Assembly: GCA_963601915.1 (NCBI GenBank)
Contig: CAVCGL010000001.1
Coordinates: 308,449-372,448 of the forward strand
Source: Butyricicoccus_A sp963601915
GTDB taxonomy: Bacteria; Bacillota; Clostridia; Oscillospirales; Butyricicoccaceae
Reading direction: 5' to 3'
DNA length: 64,000 nt
Part shown: piece after piece, positions 24,673 through 32,784 of the stretch
Layout of the letters: each line of letters begins with the position of its first letter
How positions within the stretch are numbered: position 1 is the stretch's first letter
Notes under the pieces: generated by a model
Told to the model about the DNA's origin: nothing
What the model saw: only the letters and a program-made list of their open reading frames with translations
Databases searched by the model: none
Program-made: the position numbers and the translations under genes

Positions 24673-25587
24673 ATGATTCGTGAGATTCAGGATGAAATCC
24701 TGCGCCTGAAAAAAGAGCAGGACGTATGTATTTTGGCACACAGCTACGTGGCAAGAGAAATTTCGGAAGTTGCTGACTTTGTTGGCGATTCCTATGGTCT
24801 GAGCGTACAGGCAATGAGCGCACCGCAGAAGACGGTTATCATGTGCGGCGTTCGCTTTATGGCAGAGACCTGCAAGATTCTCTCCCCGGAGAAGAAGGTT
24901 TATCTGGCAAATCCAGTAGCTGGATGTCCGATGGCTGAGCAGATGGACAAGGATCTGATCGGTGCTTGGAAGAAGGCAAACCCGGATTATACCGTCGTTG
25001 CATATATCAACACCACCGCAGAGCTGAAGACGATTTGTGATGTATGCTGCACCTCTTCTTCCGCAGTAAAGATCGTAAACAATCTGGATACCGACAAGAT
25101 TCTGTTTATTCCGGACTGCAATCTGGGTCAGTTCGTAGCAGATCAGTGCCCGGACAAGGAAATTAAGCTGCTGCAGGGCGGCTGCCCGATTCACGCTGCT
25201 GTTCCGAAGAGAGCAGTTGAGCAGGCTCGTGCAGCACATCCGGATGCGCTGCTGCTGGTTCATCCGGAGTGTGTACCGGCTGTTGCTTCTCAGGCTGACT
25301 ATGTTGGCTCCACCACTGGCATCATGAACTATGCAAAGAATTCCGATGCCAAGGAGTTCATCATCGGCACAGAAATCAGCATTGCTGAGCACCTGCAGTA
25401 TGACTGCCCGGATAAGAAGTTCTATCCGCTGAGCAAGCAGCTGATTTGCCCGAACATGAAGTCTACCACGCTGGTGGATGTCCTCAACGTACTGCAGGGC
25501 ACCGCAGGCGAAGAGATCACCATGGACGAAGAGACCCGTCTGGCAGCAAAGCACTGCATTGACGAAATGATTCGTCTGGGCGGCTAA
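24673..25587 (+). CDS. nadA: Quinolinate synthase NadA
   Basis: [4Fe-4S] enzyme condensing iminoaspartate and DHAP to quinolinate for NAD synthesis. 304 residues, the compact form. Seen: ILAHSYVAREISEVADFVGDSYGL, VIMCGVRFMAET (first cluster Cys), FIPDCNLGQF, VHPECVPAV (second Cys), GSTTGI, and LICPNMKSTTL (third Cys). TCAGGAG precedes ATG 24673. nadB and nadC, which usually accompany it, are not adjacent. It is a single-gene unit with its own promoter and terminator. Confidence 0.95.
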   Translation: MIREIQDEILRLKKEQDVCILAHSYVAREISEVADFVGDSYGLSVQAMSAPQKTVIMCGVRFMAETCKILSPEKKVYLANPVAGCPMAEQMDKDLIGAWKKANPDYTVVAYINTTAELKTICDVCCTSSSAVKIVNNLDTDKILFIPDCNLGQFVADQCPDKEIKLLQGGCPIHAAVPKRAVEQARAAHPDALLLVHPECVPAVASQADYVGSTTGIMNYAKNSDAKEFIIGTEISIAEHLQYDCPDKKFYPLSKQLICPNMKSTTLVDVLNVLQGTAGEEITMDEETRLAAKHCIDEMIRLGG

Positions 25588-25605
25588 TTGTTTTAGAAAT
25601 ACCAT

Positions 25606-25643
25606 CGGCTCTGCTTTCTCACGGAAGTAGAGCCGTTCTTTTT
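25606..25643 (+). terminator. Terminator of nadA
   Basis: Stem CGGCTCT/AGAGCCG (25606-25612 with 25629-25635), then TTCTTTTT just before the mnmA ribosome site. Confidence 0.75.
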
Positions 25644-25660
25644 GAGGAGAGGATAACTCG

Positions 25661-26737
25661 ATGAAGGAAAAAATTCTCGCAGCAATGAGCGGCGGTGTAG
25701 ACAGCTCCGCCAGTGCAGTCTTACTGCTGGAACAGGGATATGATGTGGCAGGCGTGACGATGGCACTGTACGATCAGGGCGATATTGGCAAAAAGACCCG
25801 TTCGTGCTGCTCGGCAGATGATATTGCAGACGCACGCAGTGTGTGTGCGCGTCTGGGCATTGACCATTACGTGTTTAATATGGGCAATATTTTCCATAAA
25901 GAGGTAATTGACCGGTTTATTTCCGGCTATCAGTGCGGCCTGACGCCGAATCCCTGCATCGACTGCAATAAGTATGTCAAGTTTGATGCGCTGCTGCGTC
26001 GGGCGGGAGATGTCGGCTGCTGGCGAATTGCAACCGGACATTATGCCCGCATTGAGTATGATAACGCTGCCCAGCGCATTCTGCTCAAGACAGCGGCGGA
26101 TGACCACAAGGATCAGACGTATTTTCTGTACTCAATGACACAGGAACAGCTGGCTCGCGTGAAATTCCCGCTTGGCGGCTTGACCAAACCGGAAACACGT
26201 CGTTTGGCAGAAAAGGCGATGCTGACGAATGCCAGAAAGCCAGACAGTCAGGACATTTGCTTCGTGCCGGATGGAGATTATGCGGGATTTATCGAACGCA
26301 CGACGGGCGAAGCACCGAAGCCGGGTGATTTTCTCGATACCGAAGGACATGTAATCGGTCAGCACCGCGGACTCGTGCATTATACTGTCGGACAGCGCAA
26401 GGGATTGGGCTTTGCCTTCCCGGAGCCGCATTATGTCTGCTGTAAGGATGCCGAGCACAATACGGTGACGATTGGCACCTCGGAACAATTGTTTGCCAAG
26501 CGGCTGTTAGCAGGCGAGTGCAATTGGATTGCGGTGGATCAGCTGACTGCGCCGATGCGCGTACAGGCGAAGATTCGCTATGGTCAAAAGGCACAGCCGG
26601 CGACATTGTTCCCGGATGAGCGCGGAACGGTGATTGAATTTGATGAGCCGCAGCGTGCGATTTCACCGGGCCAGGCAACGGTTTGGTATGATGGTGATGT
26701 CGTTGTCGGCGGCGGCACGATTATCAAGAGCTTATAA
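25661..26737 (+). CDS. mnmA: tRNA-specific 2-thiouridylase MnmA
   Basis: Adds sulphur to the wobble uridine (s2U34) of tRNA Lys, Glu and Gln. 358 residues. Seen: PP-loop AMSGGVDSSAS (about 8-18), GLTPNPCIDCNKYVKF with catalytic Cys about 104, ATGHYAR, KDQTYFLYSM, SQDICFVPDGDY with the second catalytic Cys about 202, and GQRKGLGF. GAGGAGAGG precedes ATG 25661. Confidence 0.96.
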   Translation: MKEKILAAMSGGVDSSASAVLLLEQGYDVAGVTMALYDQGDIGKKTRSCCSADDIADARSVCARLGIDHYVFNMGNIFHKEVIDRFISGYQCGLTPNPCIDCNKYVKFDALLRRAGDVGCWRIATGHYARIEYDNAAQRILLKTAADDHKDQTYFLYSMTQEQLARVKFPLGGLTKPETRRLAEKAMLTNARKPDSQDICFVPDGDYAGFIERTTGEAPKPGDFLDTEGHVIGQHRGLVHYTVGQRKGLGFAFPEPHYVCCKDAEHNTVTIGTSEQLFAKRLLAGECNWIAVDQLTAPMRVQAKIRYGQKAQPATLFPDERGTVIEFDEPQRAISPGQATVWYDGDVVVGGGTIIKSL

Positions 26738-26746
26738 GAAGAGAAC

Positions 26747-26784
26747 AAAGCTCCTCTGTTTCCCATTGGATGCAGAGGAGCTTT
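26747..26784. terminator. Hairpin between mnmA and a convergent small gene
   Basis: A perfect 12-bp stem AAAGCTCCTCTG/CAGAGGAGCTTT with a 14-base loop. T-runs are short on both sides, so it is a probable but not strong bidirectional terminator. Confidence 0.7.
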
Positions 26785-26790
26785 GCGCTG

Positions 26791-27030
26791 TCAGCTGTAA
26801 TATTCCATGCGAGCATGATTGACGGTATAGCCCATATTGGTCAGACAATCCCGCAACATTTGCGGCGTCACGGATTTGTCGTCAAATTCGACAGAGACCA
26901 AATTGCCGTTGTTGTCTGTTGAGACGGACAATATGCCGTCACAGGAACGATTGAATGCCTGACGCAGGGCTTTGGCATCTCGGTAGGCGCCGAACGGTGT
27001 AACGGAAAAATAAGCACTGTTTTTAGACAT
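26791..27030 (-). CDS. Small HMA-like (ferredoxin-fold) protein without metal cysteines
   Basis: 79 residues. The pattern of YFSVTPFGAYRDAKALRQAFNRS, ILSVSTDNNGNLVSVEFDDKSVTPQMLRDCLTNMGY follows the beta-alpha-beta-beta-alpha-beta layout of heavy-metal-associated domains. The CxxC metal loop is absent, replaced by TPFGAYRD. GAGGTG lies 5 bases before ATG 27030. It is divergent from the YibE/F operon. Function unknown; the fold call is inference. Confidence 0.7.
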   Translation of the reverse strand: MSKNSAYFSVTPFGAYRDAKALRQAFNRSCDGILSVSTDNNGNLVSVEFDDKSVTPQMLRDCLTNMGYTVNHARMEYYS

Positions 27031-27080
27031 GGTATCACCTCTGCTGTTAGTATGCGGAAAAGCTGGCAGAATGATACAGC

Positions 27081-27109
27081 TTGACAAGAAAAATTTCTCA
27101 TCTTATCAT
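27081..27109 (+). promoter_or_regulatory. Promoter of the yibE-yibF-alkD-ygjP operon
   Basis: TTGACA (27081-27086), 17-base spacer, TATCAT (27104-27109). Confidence 0.75.
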
Positions 27110-27153
27110 AGAACACAGAGGAGGGATGGCCTATTTTTTCACAAAAGAAACGG

Positions 27154-28230
27154 ATGCTGCTCGTGGTGCTGGTTGTCGCTGCGATCCTTGGCTATGTGCT
27201 GGTCGATCACGATGCGGCACTGTATCGTGATATGACCGTGGTGAAAATTACCAATATCAGCACCGAGCACACAGAAACACAGAGCGGTGTACTTGCAGAT
27301 AAAGAAAATTATTATGTACAGACTATCACCGCAACCATTTTAAATGGAGAATATAAAGGAAAAACGGCAACCTTTTCCAATCAATATACCGATTCCAATG
27401 TGCGAGACGAAACGTATGTGACAGGCGATCAGCTGCTTGTCGATTTATCGCACGACGGCACGACGGGAAAAATCTTAGAACAAAAGCGCGATACCTTGGT
27501 ATATCTGTTTGTTGCCGTGCTGTTGATTGGCTTGATTGCCGTGGCGGATCGGGCGGGATTTTTTTCGTTTTTGTCCGTGTGCATCAATATCTGTTTGCTG
27601 CTCATTGCGCTGCGCTGCTATCTGTCAGGATGGAATATCATGGCATTGACGGGCTGCATGATTTTGCTATTTACGATATTATCTCTGCTGATTGGCAATG
27701 GTGTCAACCGTCGCTCTCTGCTGGCAATTGTTGTTACGCTGCTTTCCATCGCAGTCACGGCGGGGATTTATTTAGTCGTTCGCGCGGTCTCTCCGGCTCT
27801 GCAATATCAGATGCTGGAGTATGCTGTCGTGCCGGATGATCTCAGTTCCCTGTTTTTCTGCGAGACGATGGTCGGCGGTTTGGGAGCGGTCATGGATGTA
27901 GCAATTTCCCTGATTTCAACGGCGGATGAGCTGCTGGAACAAGACCCGCACATCCCGTATGCACAGCTGAAAAAATCCGTGCACGCGGTCTCCGACGATA
28001 TTATGGGCACGATGGTAAATGTCCTGTTTTTCACGTATATCTGCGGCGGCCTGCCAAGTATGCTGCTTATGCTGCGCAATGCGATGACGATGTCGTTTGT
28101 ATGGGAATATGTGCTGTCGTTTGAGATGGTGCGTTTTTTGGTCGGTTCTATCGGCCTGGTACTCGCTGTGCCGATGACACAGCTCGTTTTGCGCGTTTGG
28201 GTAAAGAGACAGGAGGCATCTCATGGTTAA
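27154..28230 (+). CDS. YibE/F family membrane protein (first of a pair); start region possibly frame-shifted
   Basis: 358 residues from ATG 27154. Seen: N-terminal membrane helix (about 1-18), an extracytoplasmic beta-rich domain (about 25-110: VVKITNI, ATFSNQYTD), then seven or so helices of the YibE/F (PF07907) domain, with ETMVGGLGAVMDVAISL and GTMVNVLFFTYICGGLP. The function of the family is not established. Odd: GAGGAGG (27118-27124) is correctly placed for ATG 27126, but that ATG is out of frame by one base. Removing one T from the T6 tract 27134-27139 would join ATG 27126 to this frame (MAYFSQKKRM...). Otherwise translation must begin at AUU 27133 or at ATG 27154, which has no Shine-Dalgarno. 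Confidence 0.85.
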   Translation: MLLVVLVVAAILGYVLVDHDAALYRDMTVVKITNISTEHTETQSGVLADKENYYVQTITATILNGEYKGKTATFSNQYTDSNVRDETYVTGDQLLVDLSHDGTTGKILEQKRDTLVYLFVAVLLIGLIAVADRAGFFSFLSVCINICLLLIALRCYLSGWNIMALTGCMILLFTILSLLIGNGVNRRSLLAIVVTLLSIAVTAGIYLVVRAVSPALQYQMLEYAVVPDDLSSLFFCETMVGGLGAVMDVAISLISTADELLEQDPHIPYAQLKKSVHAVSDDIMGTMVNVLFFTYICGGLPSMLLMLRNAMTMSFVWEYVLSFEMVRFLVGSIGLVLAVPMTQLVLRVWVKRQEASHG

Positions 28231-29008
28231 GATTTTAGCGATTGTTCTGCTTGCCCTGATGCTGCTGGTCGGCAGAGACCGCGGCTTGCAGGCATTTTTG
28301 ACCATTTTGATGAATATTGGTATTTTGGCTGCCGTGCTGTATGCTATTACATTGGGATTCAATCCGCTTCCCGTTGGCGCAGTGGCTGGCATTTTGCTGA
28401 CAGTACTCATTCTCTTTTATCAAAATGGATATAATCTCAAGACAAAAGTTGCCTTTGTCGTCATTGTTGCCGTGGAGATTGTCATGTTTCTCGTTGGCAT
28501 GGCGCTATGTTATAAGGGCCACGCCGGTGGATATAGCGAGGTCAATATCAACTTGGATGATGGATTGTTTTTGGATGGCAATGTCGGTTTGTCCATGATG
28601 CGGGTCGAAATTACAGTTATTTTGCTCAGTCTGCTCGGTGCAATCAAAGATGCAGCGGTCGCTGTGACTTCCGCCGTCTATGAAATACACGAGAATAATC
28701 CGACGCTGCTGCCGTCTCAGCTGTTTGGCTCCGGCCTGAAAATCGGACGGGAAATTCTGGCAACGACGATGAACACGCTGTTTTTTGCCTGTGTCGGTGA
28801 ATCGCTGCTGTTGTTTAACATTATTTGCTATTGGGGCTATTCGTTTAGTTATATTCTCAATTCCAAAGCCTTGTTTCAAGTACTGCTGTATTCGGGTGTT
28901 GCGGCGTTTGGCTGTATCGTGGCGATTCCGCTGTCCGCCATTGTTATGGCGATGACACTCAAACGGCTGTATGGAACCGGCGGAAAACCACATGAGGAGA
29001 ACGTATGA
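28223..29008 (+). CDS. YibE/F family membrane protein (second of a pair)
   Basis: 261 residues, about seven membrane helices. It lacks the extracytoplasmic domain of its partner but shares the core (VGLSMMRVEITVILLSLLGAIKDAAVAVTSAVYEI, LATTMNTLFFACVGE). It overlaps the first gene by eight bases, and ACAGGAGG precedes ATG 28223. Paired long and short YibE/F genes are common in Firmicutes and suggest a heteromeric membrane complex; the role is unknown. Confidence 0.88.
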   Translation: MVKILAIVLLALMLLVGRDRGLQAFLTILMNIGILAAVLYAITLGFNPLPVGAVAGILLTVLILFYQNGYNLKTKVAFVVIVAVEIVMFLVGMALCYKGHAGGYSEVNINLDDGLFLDGNVGLSMMRVEITVILLSLLGAIKDAAVAVTSAVYEIHENNPTLLPSQLFGSGLKIGREILATTMNTLFFACVGESLLLFNIICYWGYSFSYILNSKALFQVLLYSGVAAFGCIVAIPLSAIVMAMTLKRLYGTGGKPHEENV

Positions 29009-29682
29009 CAACGATTCAACAACAATTATTTGCTCTGCGCGATGAAAGCTATCGAGCTTTTCACCGCAAACTGATTCCAACCGTTGATCCGGAGACAATC
29101 ATCGGTGTGCGCACACCGGAACTGCGGAAACTGGCCAAACAGATAGGACAAGAGCCGGAAACACAGGAATTTTTACATACGCTTCCGCATAGGTATTACG
29201 AAGAAAATAATTTGCATGATTTTTTGCTCGAACGCATCAAGGATTATTCGACTTTTTTGGCAGAGCTAAACGCTTTCTTGCCGTATATTGACAATTGGGC
29301 AACCTGTGACGGACTGCGTCCGAAGTGTGTCAAAAAACATTTGCCGGCATTTTTACAGGAAATCCGCGGCTGGATGCAATCCGAACGGACATATACGGTT
29401 CGATTTGGTATCAATATGCTGATGTCCTTTTATTTGGATGATGCGTTTCAAGAGGAATATTTGTCTTGGGTAGCGCAGGTACAGTCGGAAGAATACTATG
29501 TGCAGATGATGCAGGCATGGTACTTTGCAACCGCGCTTGCCAAGCAGTGGGATCATACCATGCTCTATTTGCAGCAAGAAAAGCTCTGTACATGGGTGCA
29601 TAACAAAACCATTCAGAAAGCGATAGAGAGCAGACGGATTTCCGCACAGCAGAAGCAGCTTTTGAGGACTTTGAAGCGATGA
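29005..29682 (+). CDS. DNA alkylation repair protein, AlkD family
   Basis: 225 residues, all helical HEAT-like repeats. Seen: GVRTPELRKLAKQI, YYEENNLHDFLLERI, LPYIDNWATCDGLRPK (the DNA-lesion face Trp and Asp region of AlkD) and TYTVRFGINMLMSFYLDD. AlkD-type enzymes excise N3- and N7-alkylpurines without base flipping. ATG 29005 overlaps the preceding stop (ATGA), and its own stop overlaps the next gene. Confidence 0.9.
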   Translation: MTTIQQQLFALRDESYRAFHRKLIPTVDPETIIGVRTPELRKLAKQIGQEPETQEFLHTLPHRYYEENNLHDFLLERIKDYSTFLAELNAFLPYIDNWATCDGLRPKCVKKHLPAFLQEIRGWMQSERTYTVRFGINMLMSFYLDDAFQEEYLSWVAQVQSEEYYVQMMQAWYFATALAKQWDHTMLYLQQEKLCTWVHNKTIQKAIESRRISAQQKQLLRTLKR

Positions 29683-30365
29683 AGGAACGAATCATAGGGG
29701 GAATTCCGGTACAAGTTGTGCGCAAACGCATTCGGTCCATGAATCTGTCGGTTCGCCCGCCGGAGGGGATTGTTCGGCTGTCTGTACCGATGCGAACACC
29801 ATATCGCGTAATTGACCATTTTGTGTTGGAACATGAAAATTGGATTCGTGCCCAGCAGGCAAAGATTCGCCTAGCGCATCCACAGCATCAATATACGAGT
29901 GGGGAATACGTGTATAGCTTTGGCACGCCGTTGGAGCTGATCGTGCAGGAGACCGGCAAACGTGGCAGCGCGCTGCGCACAGGGGATGTGCTTCTCTTGT
30001 CTGCCCCGAAAGACAGTACGCCGGAACAGCGCAAGTCTTGGATTGAAGGCTGGCAGCGAGCGCAGTTGCACGAGCAAGCGGAATATTTGCTGACCAAATG
30101 GGCAGAGATTATCGGCGTGGAAGTGCGGGAATGGCATATCAAGCGCATGCGAACCAAGTGGGGGACGTGCAATTATACGGCGCACCGGATTTGGCTGAGC
30201 TTGGCATTAGCAGAGAAGCCCTTGCCGTGCGTGGAGTATGTCGTGGTACATGAACTGTGTCACTTGTTGGAAGCGAGTCACAACGCACGATTTTGGGCGT
30301 GTGTGGAACGCTATCTGCCGGATTGGCGGGAACGAAAACAACAATTAAACGAACCTGTGAAATAA
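29679..30365 (+). CDS. YgjP-like metallopeptidase (DUF45, PF01863)
   Basis: 228 residues. The zinc motif HELCH (HExxH) lies within YVVVHELCHLLEASHNARFWACVERYLPDW, with the third ligand His in SHNARFW. The upstream signature RMRTKWGTCNYTAHRIWLSLAL is diagnostic for the YgjP family. ATGA overlap with alkD. The substrate is unknown; this family is often found beside restriction or repair genes. Confidence 0.9.
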   Translation: MKERIIGGIPVQVVRKRIRSMNLSVRPPEGIVRLSVPMRTPYRVIDHFVLEHENWIRAQQAKIRLAHPQHQYTSGEYVYSFGTPLELIVQETGKRGSALRTGDVLLLSAPKDSTPEQRKSWIEGWQRAQLHEQAEYLLTKWAEIIGVEVREWHIKRMRTKWGTCNYTAHRIWLSLALAEKPLPCVEYVVVHELCHLLEASHNARFWACVERYLPDWRERKQQLNEPVK

Positions 30366-30405
30366 AAAACGCTGTTGTCAGAAGTAAGTGACAACAGCGT
30401 TTTTT
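30364..30405. terminator. Bidirectional terminator
   Basis: A perfect 17-bp stem (30364-30380 with 30389-30405) ending in T6, with A6 at the other side. It serves the ygjP operon and the convergent mtaD operon. Confidence 0.95.
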
Positions 30406-30412
30406 GCGTGAT

Positions 30413-31687
30413 TTACATGTTCTTTAGTTTTTCTGTAATTTCTGTGCAGGTGTGATAAATTTCCTGCGCATCGGTTCCTACATCGAATGCACCGTTTTCA
30501 TACAGAATCTTACCGGCAATCATCGTCAGCAGCACATTCTGCTTGCTGCCGCTGTATACGAGGTTCTTGCTGATGTTGTTGATCGGCTGCATATTCGGTT
30601 GATTCAGATCAATGACAATCAAATCCGCCTGAGAGCCAGCCGTCAGCGTCTCGCAATGAGGCAGGCGCATTGCCTTTGCGCCGCCGACCGTTGCCGCATA
30701 CAGGACAGCGTTGGCATCGACAGCAGACGCGTCATTTTCGTGGACCTTGGCAAGAGCAGTGGTCAGGAACATCTCACGGAACATATCCAGACAGTTGTTG
30801 CTTGCCGGGCCGTCTGTGCCGATTGCCAGATTGACACCTGCCCGCAAAATGTCTTGAATCGGTGCAATGCCGCTTGCCAGCTTCAAGTTGGATGCTGGAT
30901 TGGTGACAACAGACATGTTGTGCTTTTTGAAAATGGCAATATCTTCCGGCGTGAAGTGCACACAGTGATACCCGCCGCCACCAAAATCAAACAGGTGCAG
31001 AGAATCCAAATACTGCGTCGGTGTCATGCCGTGCTTTTCTATACAGGAAGCGACTTCTCCGGCGGTTTCGGAATTGTGTGTGTATACCGGTGCTTGATAC
31101 ATGTGCGCCAGAGCAGCGAGGTCATCCAAAATACCGCGGGATGTGGTGTATTCCGCATGGAATCCCAATTCAAACGAGATAAGCGGGTGATAGCCATTGT
31201 ACTTTTGATACCATTCACCGACCAAGGCCGCAGACTGACTGAAATCGTTGACCGCACCGGTCAAAACCGTGCGGAATCCTGTGTCAATCGAAGCCTGCAC
31301 GATGGAATCCGGTGTCAGATACATGTCGAAATTGGCGGTAATGCCGCTGGTCAGGTATTCCAGATAAGCGAGCTTGGACAGATGATAAATATCGTCTTCT
31401 GTCAGCTTGGCTTCCATCGGAAATACCTGCTTGTTGAGCCAATCTTGCAGCGGCAAATCGTCTGCATAGGAACGCAAAAATGTCATAGCGGAGTGCGTAT
31501 GTGCATTTTTAAAGCCCGGCAAAATAAGATTGCCGCAGATGTTGCGCTCGACATCCCAATGCAGATCAGAAGGCTTTTCTTCACCGACATATGTAATTTT
31601 ATCATCCTGAATCCAGATTTCGCCCCAAATCGGCTCGAAACCATCCGCCATCGTTAAAATACGGGCGTTGTACAGTCGCGTGTTCAT
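30413..31687 (-). CDS. mtaD: 5'-methylthioadenosine/S-adenosylhomocysteine deaminase
   Basis: Amidohydrolase that deaminates MTA to methylthioinosine and SAH to S-inosylhomocysteine; some relatives act on 5'-deoxyadenosine. 424 residues. Seen: metal HxH in FKNAHTHSAM, ELGFHAEYT, the zinc His and Glu in YTHNSETAGE, and the catalytic Asp in IGTDGPASNN. It is the last gene of an aldolase-mtnA-mtaD operon; its ATG 31687 overlaps the mtnA stop by four bases. The context with mtnA makes a methylthio-nucleoside role more likely than guanine or chlorohydrolase activity. Confidence 0.9.
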   Translation of the reverse strand: MNTRLYNARILTMADGFEPIWGEIWIQDDKITYVGEEKPSDLHWDVERNICGNLILPGFKNAHTHSAMTFLRSYADDLPLQDWLNKQVFPMEAKLTEDDIYHLSKLAYLEYLTSGITANFDMYLTPDSIVQASIDTGFRTVLTGAVNDFSQSAALVGEWYQKYNGYHPLISFELGFHAEYTTSRGILDDLAALAHMYQAPVYTHNSETAGEVASCIEKHGMTPTQYLDSLHLFDFGGGGYHCVHFTPEDIAIFKKHNMSVVTNPASNLKLASGIAPIQDILRAGVNLAIGTDGPASNNCLDMFREMFLTTALAKVHENDASAVDANAVLYAATVGGAKAMRLPHCETLTAGSQADLIVIDLNQPNMQPINNISKNLVYSGSKQNVLLTMIAGKILYENGAFDVGTDAQEIYHTCTEITEKLKNM

Positions 31688-32784
31688 GCGTGTTCCTCCT
31701 CTGGTGCGCCGAACGGAATTCCGGCGTGCTTTTTGTCAAATACGGCGCGCAGGCTCTCGGTATACGGCGGGCGGCAGATGCCGTATTCCGTGATAATACC
31801 GGAAATCAGCTCGTGATCGGTGACATCAAATGCCGGATTATAGCATTTGACTTCCGGCAATGCCATCGGCTCCGCGTAAAATTTCTCTTTGATTTCTTTC
31901 GGATCGCGCTGTTCAATCGGAATATCCTCGCCGGTTGCACAGTGTAAATCAATCGTTGAGGTCGGACCGAGAACGTAAAACGGAATGCCGTAATGCTTTG
32001 CCAAAATGGCAACGCCGGATGTGCCGATTTTATTTGCGGCATCGCCGTTTGCGGCGACGCGGTCGCAGCCGACAAAGCAGGCCTGTACCCAGCCATTTTT
32101 CATGACTAGGCTCGCCATGTTGTCGCAGATCAGTGTCACATCAATGCCGCCGCGGCTCAGCTCGTAAGAGGTGAGTCGTGCGCCTTGCAGCAAGGGGCGC
32201 GTCTCATCGGAAAAGACATGGAAATTGTAGCCGCGCTCTTTGCCTAAAAACAGCGGGCCGAGTGCCGTGCCGTAGCGAGAAGTGGCCAGTGGGCCGGCGT
32301 TGCAGTGTGTTAGAATACCATCGCCGTCTTTGACGAGAGACAATCCATATTCCGCAATCGAGCGGCACATCGCAATATCTTCTTTATGAATAGCAATGCA
32401 TTCGTCGTGCAGAACAGATAAGCGGTCTGCACGGTCAGCGCATCGTTCGGCGGTTTGCAGCATCCGATCCAATGCCCAGCGCAGATTGACCGCAGTCGGG
32501 CGGGAAGAAGCGAGATATTCTGCTTGCTCGTGCAGATGAGACAGAAAATCTGCTGCGGATTGCTGTGCGTCGATTTGCTGCGCGAGAACATAGAGATCAT
32601 AAGCCGCGCAAATGCCAATACACGGCGCACCGCGTACCTGTAAGCTCTTAATGGCGTCATACATTTCTTGTGCCGTGCGCAGGGTAAGATATTCCGTGCG
32701 GTTCGGCAGCTGTGTCTGATCAAGAATGACAACGGCCGTGCCGTCGTCACTCAAATGGACATGGTCGGATAAATATTCATTCAT
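31684..32784 (-). CDS. mtnA: S-methyl-5-thioribose-1-phosphate isomerase
   Basis: Converts methylthioribose-1-phosphate to methylthioribulose-1-phosphate in methionine salvage. 366 residues. Seen: RGAPCIGICAAYDL, RPTAVNLRWALDRM, LTHCNAGPLATSRYGTALG with the catalytic Cys, the catalytic Asp in ICDNMAS, and GCDRVAANGDAANKIGT. This distinguishes it from the eIF2B-like ribose-1,5-bisphosphate isomerases. ATG 32784 lies inside the last bases of the aldolase gene (8-base overlap), with GGGAG about 11 bases before it. Confidence 0.94.
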   Translation of the reverse strand: MNEYLSDHVHLSDDGTAVVILDQTQLPNRTEYLTLRTAQEMYDAIKSLQVRGAPCIGICAAYDLYVLAQQIDAQQSAADFLSHLHEQAEYLASSRPTAVNLRWALDRMLQTAERCADRADRLSVLHDECIAIHKEDIAMCRSIAEYGLSLVKDGDGILTHCNAGPLATSRYGTALGPLFLGKERGYNFHVFSDETRPLLQGARLTSYELSRGGIDVTLICDNMASLVMKNGWVQACFVGCDRVAANGDAANKIGTSGVAILAKHYGIPFYVLGPTSTIDLHCATGEDIPIEQRDPKEIKEKFYAEPMALPEVKCYNPAFDVTDHELISGIITEYGICRPPYTESLRAVFDKKHAGIPFGAPEEEHA

